Source: an uncultured Isoptericola sp. (lineage in GTDB: Bacteria > Actinomycetota > Actinomycetes > Actinomycetales > Cellulomonadaceae). Taken from it: 64,000 nucleotides of DNA. The translations under genes were made by a program, and so were the position numbers. Under the pieces are notes generated by a model that was given only the letters and a program-made list of their open reading frames with translations, made no database searches and was not told the origin of the DNA. This document shows, in pieces, positions 1-8,654 of this stretch. How positions within the stretch are numbered: position 1 is the first letter of the stretch; the number at the start of each line of letters is the position of its first letter. The stretch lies in NCBI GenBank assembly GCA_947497265.1, contig CANMFP010000001.1, forward strand, positions 434,001 through 498,000, read 5' to 3'.

Positions 1-2
1 CC

Positions 3-380
3 AACACCGTGTGCGGGCGGGCAGTGCGCTCAGAGCTCATCGAGGCGGGGCTCGACGAGCTCGTCGGTGCGCACGTCTACTCCGACGAGCTCGGACGGCG
101 AAAGCCCGACCCGGTCACGGTTCGCACGGCGCTCGCCGCGCTGGACGCCGACGCCTCCCGCGCCGTGTTCGTCGGCGACAAGCCGCACCGTGACGTCGCC
201 GCCGCCCGGTCCGTCGGCGTCGGGACCGTCGTGCTGGTGCGCGGCGGCTCGACGGCCGACGAGGTGCTCGACGCGCTCGAAGCCGACGACCCGCTCCGAC
301 CCGACCATCTCGTCCCCGACATGTCCGCTGTCACCGTCCTGCTCCGGTCACGCGTGACCCGGCCCCCGGCCGCTCTCTGA
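3..380 (+). CDS. HAD-family hydrolase, C-terminal part
   Basis: This is the 3' part of a haloacid dehalogenase-like phosphatase; its N-terminus lies before the window, so the true start is not visible. The frame is open from the first bases (N-T-V-C-G-R). The segment holds the late HAD motifs: the lysine region SDELGRRKPDP and the acidic motif VFVGDKPHRDVAAARSVG, which positions the Mg2+ ligands. The catalytic DxD motif is missing because of the window edge. The substrate cannot be told from this part; the short C-terminal domain resembles the small-phosphatase or epoxide-hydrolase-like HAD class. It ends 59 bases before the ECF transporter genes and runs the same way, so co-transcription is possible. 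Confidence 0.8.
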   Translation, partial: NTVCGRAVRSELIEAGLDELVGAHVYSDELGRRKPDPVTVRTALAALDADASRAVFVGDKPHRDVAAARSVGVGTVVLVRGGSTADEVLDALEADDPLRPDHLVPDMSAVTVLLRSRVTRPPAAL

Positions 381-439
381 TCGCCGGCACCCGCCGGACG
401 CCCTGGAAGACCCGAGACGAACTTTCGAGGAAGGCACCC

Positions 440-1417
440 ATGTCCAGCAACGTCGCCGCCACGGCCGACAAGCCCCGCAGCGTCCTGCCGCGGTCCGAGC
501 ACCTCTCCGGCCCGCAGAAACTCATGATCCTGGTCCTCTCCATGACGCTGTACGGCGTGGGCGACATCGTCGCCAACGTCGTCCCCGAGGTCCAGGTCGG
601 CCCCCTCGAGCTCGGCGTCTCCTACTTCGCCTTCATCGCCGTCGTGCTCGCGGCCCTCCTCTCACCGCTGTGGGTGGCGCTCGGCGCGCCGCTCGGCGAG
701 CTCGTCTTCTCCGACATGCTGCTCGGCGACTTCGGGGGCCTCAGCGAGCTCGAAGGCTTCCTCCAGACGGCCCTGGCGATCTACGTCGCCGGCTGCCTCG
801 TGCGCAACCCGCTCAGCCGGGTGCAGGTCGCGCTCGCGCCGATCGTCATGGTGCTCGTCGACAAGGTGAGCGGCGGCGTCGTCGACATCCTCAAGGTGGT
901 CATCGGCATCGACCCCGAGACTCTCGAGGAGGCCGACGGGCTGCTGGGGGCGTTCCTGCTCGCCGAAGGTCTCGACATCGTCGTGACGCTCGTGTTCTCC
1001 GGCATCCTGTTCGGCGCGCTGCCCGCCCTGTGGCTGACGCCCCGTCTCTACGGGAAGATCGAGCCCGTCATGGGGCTGCGCCCCCGCGACCCCGAGCATC
1101 CGCCACGACTGACCGGACCCGCCGGGATGCAGTTCTGGCCGGTCGCCGTCCTGGCTGTCCTTGCCGCCGGCGCGATCGCGCTGTTCGCCACGTGGGAGGA
1201 GTTCGTCGGCCGCGAGGACGGGCTCTCCACCCTCGGGGCGTTCGAACCGGACTTTGTCGACCAGTTCGGCGAGGCATGGATGTGGGTCGCCGGCGCGATC
1301 GCCCTCGCCGTCGGCTTCGGGATCTTCGTCGTCGTCGCCGTCCTGCGGGCACGCCGGGCCCGCGCCACCAGCACGTCGACGAGCACCTCCGTCGAGGACG
1401 ACGAGGCGAGCTTCTGA
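440..1417 (+). CDS. ECF transporter S-component-like membrane protein
   Basis: This 325-residue integral membrane protein is probably the substrate-binding (S) component of an energy-coupling factor transporter. A soluble N-terminus of about 25 residues is followed by at least five hydrophobic segments (about residues 28-48, 53-75, 110-140, 170-200 and 233-255), then a last helix near residues 280-303 and a polar Ser/Thr tail. Function is inferred mainly from position: its stop overlaps the start of a double ABC ATPase by one base, and EcfT follows. At over 320 residues with an added C-terminal region it is longer than typical S components of about 180-220 residues. No substrate motif is recognisable. 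The start has a good ribosome site (GAGGAAGG, five bases away). Confidence 0.7.
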   Translation: MSSNVAATADKPRSVLPRSEHLSGPQKLMILVLSMTLYGVGDIVANVVPEVQVGPLELGVSYFAFIAVVLAALLSPLWVALGAPLGELVFSDMLLGDFGGLSELEGFLQTALAIYVAGCLVRNPLSRVQVALAPIVMVLVDKVSGGVVDILKVVIGIDPETLEEADGLLGAFLLAEGLDIVVTLVFSGILFGALPALWLTPRLYGKIEPVMGLRPRDPEHPPRLTGPAGMQFWPVAVLAVLAAGAIALFATWEEFVGREDGLSTLGAFEPDFVDQFGEAWMWVAGAIALAVGFGIFVVVAVLRARRARATSTSTSTSVEDDEASF

Positions 1418-3204
1418 TGCCCGCGCCGACCACGGTGGCGAGCACCGCACCGGACGACCGGCGGACCGACACCCCGGCGATCGAGGTGCGCGGGCTGACC
1501 TTCCGCTACCCGGGTGCCGCGCAGGACTCGCTGCACGACGTCGGCCTGACGATCGAGCCCGGTGACTTCGTGGCCGTGGTCGGCGGCAACGGTTCGGGCA
1601 AGACCACGCTGTGCAAGGCCTTCAACGGCCTGGTCCCCCACTTCTGGAACGGCGACATCACCGGCCGCGTCCGCGTCCACGGACGCAGCACCGCCCGGCG
1701 CACCGTGGGAGAGATCGCGCACGACGTCGGCTACGTGTTCCAGGACTTCGGCAACCAGCTGGTGCGGCCCACCGTGCGCGGCGACGTGTCTTTCGGTCCC
1801 CTGAACTTCGGGCACGAGGACTGGGCCGACCGGACCGACCGGGCGCTCGCCGACCTCGGCCTCAGCGACATCGCGGAGACCCACACCTGGCAGCTCTCCG
1901 GCGGGCAGCAGCACCTCACGGCGCTGGCCGGGGCGCTGGCCCTCGCCCCGTCCGTCCTCGTGGTGGACGAGCCCGCCGCCGAGGTGGACCCCCGGCGGGC
2001 AGCCGTCGTGTACGACCACCTGACGCGGCTCAACCAGGAGCAGGGGATCACGGTCGTCGTCATCGAGCACCACGCCGAGCTCATCGCCCGGTACGCGCGC
2101 AGCGTCGTGCTCATGTCCGGCGGACGGGTGCGCTGGCACCTGCCGGTCCGCGAGGCTCTCGCGCGCCGCGAGGACCTCGCCGACGCGCACGTCCCCGATC
2201 CCCCCGTGGTCGCTCTGGGCCGCGCCCTCGTCGCGGAGGTCGACCGCGGGGAGCGCCCCGTGCCGATCACCGTCGACGAGTGCGTCGACCTGCTGCGGTC
2301 GGTCGTCCGAGCCGCGCCGGACGCGTCGGCGGTCGCCGAGCCCGCGCCGTCGGGTGCGATGCCGCGTGCCCGTCGGCGTGGTGCTCTCGTGGCTCGGATG
2401 GTGGGGGTCGAGCACGGCTACCGCACGGTCTCCGGCGACCGTCACACCGTGCTCCAGGGCCTCGACCTCGACCTCCACGACGGCGACCGCGTGGCTCTCG
2501 TCGGGTCGAACGGTGCGGGCAAGTCGACGCTGCTCTCCGTCCTGGCGGGCCTGGCGGTCCCCCGGGCCGGAGCAGTCGAGGTCGACGGCCGCGACACACG
2601 GTCGGTCTCGGCCGCCACTCTCGCCGACACCGTCTGCTACCTGATGCAGCGGCCGGAGGAGATGTTCCTGCAGGACTCGGTGCGCGCCGACGTCGCGATG
2701 CATCCGCACGGGCGTGGCCTGCCCGACGCCGACGCCCTGGTCGAGCGGGTGCTGGACCGGGTGGACCTCACGCGGCTCGCCGACCGGGACGGACGCCTGC
2801 TCTCGGGCGGCCAGCAGCGACGTTCCACGCTCGCCATCGGCCTGGCGATGCGTCCTCGGCTCCTGCTGCTGGACGAGCCGACGTCCAGTCTCGACCTCCG
2901 CTCGCGCGACGACGTCATCGGCATGCTCGAGGCACTCAGCGACCACATCCGCTGCACGGTGGTGGCCACGCACGACATGCATCTCGTCGCCGAGTGGGCG
3001 AGCCGCGTCGTCGTGCTCGACCACGGCCAGGTCATCGCCGACACCGACCCCAGGACGTTGTTCTCGTCCCCCGACGTGCTCGAGCGGGCGCGCCTCGTCT
3101 CGCCACAGGTCGCCCAGGTGGGCGCCGCGCTGGCGCTGCCGGAGCTGCCCCTGACCGTCGACGAGCTGGTCCGTCAGGTCCGAACCATCGAGGAGCTCGC
3201 ATGA
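1417..3204 (+). CDS. ECF transporter double ATP-binding protein (EcfA1-EcfA2 fusion type)
   Basis: This 595-residue protein joins two ABC ATPase domains and should power import through the adjacent membrane subunits. Domain 1 has Walker A GGNGSGKTT near residue 50, signature LSGGQQ and Walker B VLVVDEP. Domain 2 starts after a linker near residue 320 and has Walker A GSNGAGKST, a second LSGGQQ, Walker B LLLLDEP and the switch histidine in VVATHD. In domain 1 the switch region reads VVVIEHH. Start and stop overlap the neighbouring genes (TGATG upstream, ATGA downstream), so the three subunits are translationally coupled. Two ATPases in one chain is a common actinobacterial version of the EcfA/EcfA' pair. 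The substrate is unknown. Confidence 0.88.
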   Translation: MPAPTTVASTAPDDRRTDTPAIEVRGLTFRYPGAAQDSLHDVGLTIEPGDFVAVVGGNGSGKTTLCKAFNGLVPHFWNGDITGRVRVHGRSTARRTVGEIAHDVGYVFQDFGNQLVRPTVRGDVSFGPLNFGHEDWADRTDRALADLGLSDIAETHTWQLSGGQQHLTALAGALALAPSVLVVDEPAAEVDPRRAAVVYDHLTRLNQEQGITVVVIEHHAELIARYARSVVLMSGGRVRWHLPVREALARREDLADAHVPDPPVVALGRALVAEVDRGERPVPITVDECVDLLRSVVRAAPDASAVAEPAPSGAMPRARRRGALVARMVGVEHGYRTVSGDRHTVLQGLDLDLHDGDRVALVGSNGAGKSTLLSVLAGLAVPRAGAVEVDGRDTRSVSAATLADTVCYLMQRPEEMFLQDSVRADVAMHPHGRGLPDADALVERVLDRVDLTRLADRDGRLLSGGQQRRSTLAIGLAMRPRLLLLDEPTSSLDLRSRDDVIGMLEALSDHIRCTVVATHDMHLVAEWASRVVVLDHGQVIADTDPRTLFSSPDVLERARLVSPQVAQVGAALALPELPLTVDELVRQVRTIEELA

Positions 3205-4085
3205 CCTCCGTCGTCACGACCCCGCCACGGACCACCGGTGCGGACGGTCGCCGCGATCCGAGGACCACCGGCCGCAAGAACTCCTCGCGGTCCGGGTTCG
3301 ACCGCGTGACGGTCGAGTGGGTCAAGCTCGAGCTGGTGCGCGTCGCGTACGCCACCCGAGGCGGATTCCTCGCCCGCCGCGACCCCCGCGCCGTCCTGGG
3401 GTGGTACCTCGTGTGCGCGCTGGCACCCTGGCTGACGTACTCGACACCCGCACTGGCCGTGTTCTTCGTGCTGTCGCTCGCCTGCGCGCTGGCCGCACGG
3501 ATCGGGCCGCTCCTGCTAGGGCTGTTCAGCCTGGGCCTGCTCGGCCAGGCCGCCTACGTGCTGGTGCTGGTGCTCGTCCTCGGCGGGAGCCCGGCGGCGG
3601 TCGACGGGCTCGTCCAGATCTCCCTCAAGCTCGGCGCGATCTCTTTGGTCTCCATGGCCGCGTTCGTGTCCCTCGACCCGGAGAAGCTGTCCGACGGGCT
3701 GCAGGCCCTGCGCGCACCAGCAGTGCTCGGCTTCGGCGTCAGCTACGGCTACCGGATGGTGCCGATGCTCATCGACGAGTTCCAGACCATCGTCGACGGC
3801 CATCGGATGCGCGGGGCACCGCACTGCGGGCACGGGTTCCTGGGGTGGCGGACGGCGGCCCGGGTCGGGAGGATCGCCGTCCAGGCGTTCTACCCGCTCA
3901 TCCTCAACACCGCCCAGCGCACCCGGACGACCGTCGAGGCCCTCGAGACCCGCGGTTTCTCGCTCACAGGCTCGGACGATCCGGGACGTCGACTCCGGCT
4001 CGCGCACTTGCGGTTCACGGTCGCGGACGCCGCGCTGCTGCTGGTGACCCTCACCATCGTGGTGGTGACCCTCGCCGTCCTGTGA
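3201..4085 (+). CDS. ecfT: ECF transporter transmembrane protein EcfT
   Basis: This is the scaffold subunit of an energy-coupling factor importer (294 residues). It links the ATPases to the S component and turns ATP hydrolysis into toppling of the S component. A basic N-terminal tail of about 60 residues precedes hydrophobic segments around residues 75-150 and a final pair near 265-294. Cytoplasmic coupling helices carry the two short Arg-rich motifs typical of EcfT, visible as HRMRGAP and LETRGFS. The start codon overlaps the ATPase stop (ATGA). It converges on hppA with a 28-base gap and no clear hairpin between them. Confidence 0.85.
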   Translation: MTSVVTTPPRTTGADGRRDPRTTGRKNSSRSGFDRVTVEWVKLELVRVAYATRGGFLARRDPRAVLGWYLVCALAPWLTYSTPALAVFFVLSLACALAARIGPLLLGLFSLGLLGQAAYVLVLVLVLGGSPAAVDGLVQISLKLGAISLVSMAAFVSLDPEKLSDGLQALRAPAVLGFGVSYGYRMVPMLIDEFQTIVDGHRMRGAPHCGHGFLGWRTAARVGRIAVQAFYPLILNTAQRTRTTVEALETRGFSLTGSDDPGRRLRLAHLRFTVADAALLLVTLTIVVVTLAVL

Positions 4086-4113
4086 CGCCAGAGATCCTCG
4101 ATGCGACGCGCGG

Positions 4114-6402
4114 TCAGCGTGCGGCGACGGCGCGCACCTCGTCCTCCTGCTCACGGTCCACACGGGCCGCGCGCAGGCGGGAGAGCACGACCGCGCCCAT
4201 CGCGATGCCGGCAGCCACCAGGGCGATGACGATGCGCAGCACGTGGTTGGCGTCAGCGGGCACCGAGAGCATGACCACCGCGGGAGCGATGAGGAGCGAG
4301 ACCAGGTTCATCACCTTGATCAGCGGGTTGATCGCCGGCCCGGCGGTGTCCTTGAACGGGTCGCCCACGGTGTCGCCGATGATCGTGGCCTCGTGCGCCT
4401 CCGAGCCCTTGCCGCCGTGCGCGCCGTCCTCCACGATCTTCTTCGCGTTGTCCCAGGCGCCACCGGAGTTGGCCAGGAAGATCGCCATGAGCACGCCGGC
4501 GCCGATGGTGCCGGCGAGGAACCCGGCCAGCGGGCCGACACCGAGCCCGAAGCCCACCGCGATCGGCGCGAAGGCCGCGAGCAGGCCCGGGGTGGCGAGC
4601 TCTCGCAGGGAGTCCTTGGTGCAGATGTCCACGACCTTGCCGTACTCGGGCCGCTCGTCGTACGTCATGATCCCGGGGTGCTCGCGGAACTGGCGGCGCA
4701 CCTCGTAGACGATGGCTCCGGCCGCCCGGGTCACCGCGTCGATCGCGAGTCCCGAGAACAGGAACACCGTGGCCGCACCCAGGATCACGCCGACCAGCGT
4801 GATCGGGGAGATGATCTCGTAGCTCAGCATCGCGCCCACCAGGCCGCTGCCGACCGTCGTGACCTCCGCGACCGCCGTCTCGACCGCGTCCGCGTAGGAG
4901 CCGAACAGCGCGGTCGCCGCGAGCACCGCCGTCGCGATCGCGATGCCCTTGGTGATGGCCTTGGTGGTGTTGCCGACGGCGTCGAGGTCCGTGAGGATCT
5001 GGGCGCCTTCCTCGTCGACGTCGCCGGACATCTCGGCGATGCCCTGCGCGTTGTCGCTCACGGGACCGAACGTGTCCATGGCGACGATCACGCCGACCGT
5101 GGTCAGCAGGCCGCAGCCCGCGAGCGCCACGAGGAACAGCGACAGCCAGATGGAGCCGCCGGCGAGCAGGAAGACGCCGCAGATCGCGGCGGCGATGACG
5201 CCGGCGGTGTACACGGCGGACTCGAACCCGACGCCGATGCCGGACAGCACCACGGTGGCCGCACCGGTGCGGGACGTGGCCGCGACGTGCTTGGTCGGCT
5301 TGGACTCCGTCCCGGTGAAGTAGCCGGTGATCCACAGGATGATGCCGGCCAGCACGATGCCGATGAGCACGGCGAGCGACGCGACGACCCGCGGGTCCGA
5401 GGTGACGCCGGTGAGGTCGGCGGTGCCGCCCATCCCGTCGAACGAGCTCGGCAGGTACAGGAACGCCGCGACGGCCGCGAGGGCAGCGCCGACGACGGCG
5501 GAGACGTAGAAGCCGCGGTTGATGGCGGTCAGGCCGGACTCGTTCGCCCGCACGCGGGTGATCGCGACGCCCAGGAGGGCGACGAACGCGCCCACCGCGG
5601 TGACGACGAGCGGGAACACGAGCCCCTGCTCGCCCATGACGGCCTTGCCGAGGATCAGGGCAGCGACGAGGGTCACGGCGTAGGACTCGAAGAGGTCGGC
5701 GGCCATGCCCGCGCAGTCGCCGACGTTGTCGCCCACGTTGTCGGCGATGGTCGCGGCGTTGCGCGGGTCGTCCTCCGGGATGCCCTGCTCGACCTTGCCG
5801 ACCAGGTCGGCGCCGACGTCGGCCGCCTTGGTGAAGATGCCACCGCCGACGCGCATGAACATCGCGAGCAGCGCGGCGCCGAACCCGAAGCCCTCCAGCA
5901 CGGCGGGGGCGTCGGACCGGTAGACGAGCACGACCACGGCGGCGCCGAGCAGACCGAGCCCGACGACGGACATCCCGACGACGCCACCGGTGCGGAACGC
6001 GATCCGGGCGCCCGTCCGCCGCCCGTCGGGGCGGATGGCGGCCGCGGCGACGCGGACGTTGGCCCGGACGGCGAGCGACATCCCGAGGTAGCCGATCGCC
6101 GCGGAGAAGCCGGCCCCTACGAGGAACGCGACCGACCGCCCGACACGCACGCCGCCGTCGCCCGGCAGCAGGAAGAGCAGTGCGAACACCACGACGGCGA
6201 AGAGCGCGAGTGTCCGGAACTGCCGGCTGAGGTAGGCGGAAGCACCTTCCTGGACCGCCTGGGCGATGTCCTGCATCTTGTCCGTGCCGCCGCGTGCGGC
6301 GAGCACCTGCCGCCGGAGCACCGCTGCGCACACGAGCGCTGCCAGGGCGATCACCGCGATGACCGCGACGATCGTGATGCTGTCGGACCCGAGTGTGAGC
6401 AT
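4114..6402 (-). CDS. hppA: membrane-bound proton-translocating pyrophosphatase, K+-independent type
   Basis: This 762-residue protein couples hydrolysis of pyrophosphate to proton export across the membrane. It shows about 16 hydrophobic helices and the family's acidic loops: DVGADLVGKVE, followed by DNVGDNVGDCAG, which bind Mg-PPi. The motif GNTTKA carries Lys at residue 481, where K+-requiring enzymes have Ala; by established family rules this predicts the K+-independent class. The start was set at ATG 6402, preceded by a strong GAGGAGG site; an upstream in-frame extension looks like leader. The gene diverges from cstA and converges on ecfT. A palindrome over its likely -10 and a leader hairpin are listed separately. 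Confidence 0.95.
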   Translation of the reverse strand: MLTLGSDSITIVAVIAVIALAALVCAAVLRRQVLAARGGTDKMQDIAQAVQEGASAYLSRQFRTLALFAVVVFALLFLLPGDGGVRVGRSVAFLVGAGFSAAIGYLGMSLAVRANVRVAAAAIRPDGRRTGARIAFRTGGVVGMSVVGLGLLGAAVVVLVYRSDAPAVLEGFGFGAALLAMFMRVGGGIFTKAADVGADLVGKVEQGIPEDDPRNAATIADNVGDNVGDCAGMAADLFESYAVTLVAALILGKAVMGEQGLVFPLVVTAVGAFVALLGVAITRVRANESGLTAINRGFYVSAVVGAALAAVAAFLYLPSSFDGMGGTADLTGVTSDPRVVASLAVLIGIVLAGIILWITGYFTGTESKPTKHVAATSRTGAATVVLSGIGVGFESAVYTAGVIAAAICGVFLLAGGSIWLSLFLVALAGCGLLTTVGVIVAMDTFGPVSDNAQGIAEMSGDVDEEGAQILTDLDAVGNTTKAITKGIAIATAVLAATALFGSYADAVETAVAEVTTVGSGLVGAMLSYEIISPITLVGVILGAATVFLFSGLAIDAVTRAAGAIVYEVRRQFREHPGIMTYDERPEYGKVVDICTKDSLRELATPGLLAAFAPIAVGFGLGVGPLAGFLAGTIGAGVLMAIFLANSGGAWDNAKKIVEDGAHGGKGSEAHEATIIGDTVGDPFKDTAGPAINPLIKVMNLVSLLIAPAVVMLSVPADANHVLRIVIALVAAGIAMGAVVLSRLRAARVDREQEDEVRAVAAR

Positions 6403-6469
6403 CCGTCCTCCTCGACGTGTGCCAACCGCGCCCCCGGTCGTCGACCTGGGCCGAGCGTCTGTTGGATAC

Positions 6470-6493
6470 CCCGCCGTCGCCGTTGACGGCGGG
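6470..6493 (-). other. hairpin in the hppA leader
   Basis: A perfect nine-base inverted repeat (CCCGCCGTC / GACGGCGGG) with a six-base loop lies about 70 bases upstream of the hppA start. If transcription starts near 6496, as the -10 at 6503-6508 suggests, it would fold at the very 5' end of the message and could stabilise it. Confidence 0.4.
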
Positions 6494-6499
6494 ATGCGC

Positions 6500-6513
6500 G
6501 TGAGTCTACTCAC
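6500..6513 (-). promoter_or_regulatory. probable hppA -10 element inside a palindrome
   Basis: On the minus strand TAGACT (6503-6508) fits an actinobacterial -10. It lies inside the palindrome GTGAG-TCTA-CTCAC (6500-6513), so a repressor bound there would cover the promoter. The resulting leader would be about 95 bases. The regulator is unknown. Confidence 0.4.
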
Positions 6514-6588
6514 ACGTGATGACTGTCACGAACCGACACGTGCCTTGGGCACCTGGCGACGGCGTCTGGACTCCTGGGCACCGCGCCG

Positions 6589-6594
6589 TAGACT
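6589..6594 (+). promoter_or_regulatory. probable cstA -10 element
   Basis: TAGACT on the plus strand lies 39 bases before the cstA GTG start and matches the TANNNT -10 seen elsewhere in the window. Transcription would begin near 6601 and give a short leader that includes the GGAG ribosome site. Confidence 0.45.
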
Positions 6595-6633
6595 CCCGGC
6601 ACAAGGTCAACGACGACTGGATCGGAGCGCAGC

Positions 6634-8388
6634 GTGAACTCCTTGGTGCTGATGGTGGTGGGCCTCGCCATGGTCCTCGCCGGGTACTTCCTCTACTCGA
6701 AGTTCCTGGCCAACCGCGTCTACAGGCTGGACGAGACCTACCGCACGCCGTCCCACGAGATGCGCGACGGCGTCGACTACGTGCCGACCAACAAGTTCGT
6801 CCTCTGGGGTCACCACTTCACCTCGGTGGCTGGTGCCGCGCCGATCGTCGGGCCCGCCATCGCGGTCATCTGGGGCTGGGTGCCGGCGTTCCTCTGGGTC
6901 ACGCTGGGCACCGTCTTCTTCGCGGGCATGCACGACATGGGCGCGCTGTGGGCGTCGGTCCGCAACAAGGGGCGCTCGATGGGCATGCTGTCCGGGCGCT
7001 ACATCGGTGCCCGCGGGCGCGGCCTGTTCCTCGTGGTCATCTTCCTGCTGCTGCTGATGGTCATCGCGGCCTTCGCCGTGGTGATCAAGAACCTGCTCAT
7101 CGCCACGCCCACCTCGGTCATCCCGGTCTGGGGCGCTATCGCCGTGGCGGCCGTCATCGGCCAGATGATCTACCGCTGGAAGATCAACCTGCTGGTCACC
7201 ACCGTCATCGGCGTCGTCGCCCTGTACTCGCTGATCCTCGTCGGCGACCGGTTCCCTGTGGTCCTGCCCGACCCGATCCTCGGCATGTCGCCGGCCACGT
7301 TCTGGATCGTTGCCCTGTTCGTGTACGCGGGCATCGCGTCGCTGCTGCCGGTGTGGGTGCTGCTGCAGCCCCGCGACTACATCAACGGCGTCCAGCTCTT
7401 CATCGGTCTGGGCATCCTGTACGGCGCCGTGCTGTTCTCGACCCCGGCGGTCGTCGCCCCCGCGTTCAACGAGAACGTCCCGGCGGACACGCCGAGCCTC
7501 GTGCCGCTGCTGTTCGTGACGATCGCCTGCGGTGCGATCTCCGGCTTCCACGGCATGGTCTCGTCCGGCACGTCGTCCAAGCAGCTCGACAAGGAGACCG
7601 ATGGCCGGTTCGTCGGCTACTTCGGCGCGGTCGGCGAGGGCATGTTGGCGCTCGGCGCGATCATCGCCACGACCGCGGGCTTCCGGACCGTGGCGGACTG
7701 GGAGGCGGTCTACTCGTCGTTCGCCGTCAACGGCGTCGGCGCGTTCGTCGACGGCGGTGCCGCGATCGTCAACGCCGGGCTCGGCATCCCGGCCTCGTTG
7801 TCGGCGACCATCCTGGCGACGATGGCCGTGCTGTTCGCCGCCACGACGATGGACACCGGGGTGCGCCTGCAGCGGTTCGTCGTCCAGGAGGCGGGCGAGC
7901 TCGCAGGCGTCCGGGTCAACAAGGGCGTGGGGACCGTCGTCGTGCTCGTGGTCGCGATGGGGCTGGTCTTCAGCTCCGGCGGCGAGGGTGACGGCGGGCT
8001 GCTCATCTGGCCGCTCTTCGGCACCACGAACCAGCTCCTGGCGTCCCTGACGCTCGCGGTGGTGGCGGTCATCCTGCTGCGCAAGAAGCGCAACCCTTTG
8101 CCGGTGCTGATCCCGCTGGTCTTCGTCCTGGTGATGTCGATCTACGCGCTGGTCGTGCAGCTCGGGACGTTCTGGGCGGACCAGAGCTGGCTCCTCCTGG
8201 TGCTCGACGTCATCATCCTCGTGGCGTCGCTGTGGGTCTCCGTCGAGGCCGCCGCCGCGATGAACGCCGCACGGAAGGGCTCGTTCGACCCGGAGTCCGA
8301 CGAGCCGGTGCCCACCGGCACCTCCGCCGCGGGCACCGGCGCCGCGGGCACCGGCGCCGCAGGCGGTGCGCCGGCGAAGGACGCCTGA
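6634..8388 (+). CDS. cstA: carbon starvation protein CstA family transporter
   Basis: This 584-residue protein has about 16 membrane helices and belongs to the CstA family, whose studied members import pyruvate or peptides when carbon is scarce. Diagnostic stretches are the N-terminal TNKFVLWGHHFTSVAGAAPI, the following MHDMGALWASVRNKGRSMG region and the late segment FGTTNQLLASLTL. The start is GTG with GGAG seven bases upstream. The last 35 residues are a soluble tail with a Gly-Thr-Ala repeat (GTSAAGTGAAGTGAAGGA), encoded by a reiterated 15-base unit. Its stop overlaps the next start (TGATG), so it is coupled to the small CC-ending protein and the ArsA-like ATPase. It diverges from hppA. 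Confidence 0.95.
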   Translation: MNSLVLMVVGLAMVLAGYFLYSKFLANRVYRLDETYRTPSHEMRDGVDYVPTNKFVLWGHHFTSVAGAAPIVGPAIAVIWGWVPAFLWVTLGTVFFAGMHDMGALWASVRNKGRSMGMLSGRYIGARGRGLFLVVIFLLLLMVIAAFAVVIKNLLIATPTSVIPVWGAIAVAAVIGQMIYRWKINLLVTTVIGVVALYSLILVGDRFPVVLPDPILGMSPATFWIVALFVYAGIASLLPVWVLLQPRDYINGVQLFIGLGILYGAVLFSTPAVVAPAFNENVPADTPSLVPLLFVTIACGAISGFHGMVSSGTSSKQLDKETDGRFVGYFGAVGEGMLALGAIIATTAGFRTVADWEAVYSSFAVNGVGAFVDGGAAIVNAGLGIPASLSATILATMAVLFAATTMDTGVRLQRFVVQEAGELAGVRVNKGVGTVVVLVVAMGLVFSSGGEGDGGLLIWPLFGTTNQLLASLTLAVVAVILLRKKRNPLPVLIPLVFVLVMSIYALVVQLGTFWADQSWLLLVLDVIILVASLWVSVEAAAAMNAARKGSFDPESDEPVPTGTSAAGTGAAGTGAAGGAPAKDA

Positions 8389-8654
8389 TGCCGGGCACCC
8401 TGAGCGCCCTGACCTCCCTGTCAGCAGGGCTGCGCGAGTTCTACGAGGCGCCGTACCGGCGCACGATGGCTCGCGCCCGGCGGGACGAGGACGACCTGTT
8501 CACGCTGGTCGTGCTCGCCGAGGCGCTCGGGGTGCCCAACCCCGCGTCGTACTACACGGTCGAGCTGCTGCCCCTGGTGGCTGATCGTGTCCACGAGTGG
8601 CACACCCGGCTCGGTCTGGACCGATCGCCTCTGGACCACGTGTCGTGCTGCTAG
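8388..8654 (+). CDS. small protein ending in Cys-Cys (cory-CC-star family)
   Basis: This 88-residue soluble protein ends in ...DHVSCC and then the stop codon. From memory it matches the small actinobacterial family named cory-CC-star because nearly all members end in two cysteines. It is mostly helical with several charged stretches ([14 protein letters not shown]) and has no signal or membrane segment. It is coupled to cstA by a one-base overlap and overlaps the ArsA-like ATPase gene by ten bases. The fixed carboxy-terminal cysteine pair suggests metal binding, a redox role or cargo hand-off to the ATPase. No function is established to my knowledge. Confidence 0.8.
   Translation: MPGTLSALTSLSAGLREFYEAPYRRTMARARRDEDDLFTLVVLAEALGVPNPASYYTVELLPLVADRVHEWHTRLGLDRSPLDHVSCC

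Noticed and set aside
1048-3024. Long minus-strand open frame antisense to the ECF ATPase, and similar long frames opposite hppA, helicase, purM and nuclease genes
   Set aside because: They are shadow frames of high-GC genes: their translations are low-complexity Arg/Ala/Gly/His-rich and show no domain, while the opposite strand encodes recognisable enzymes.
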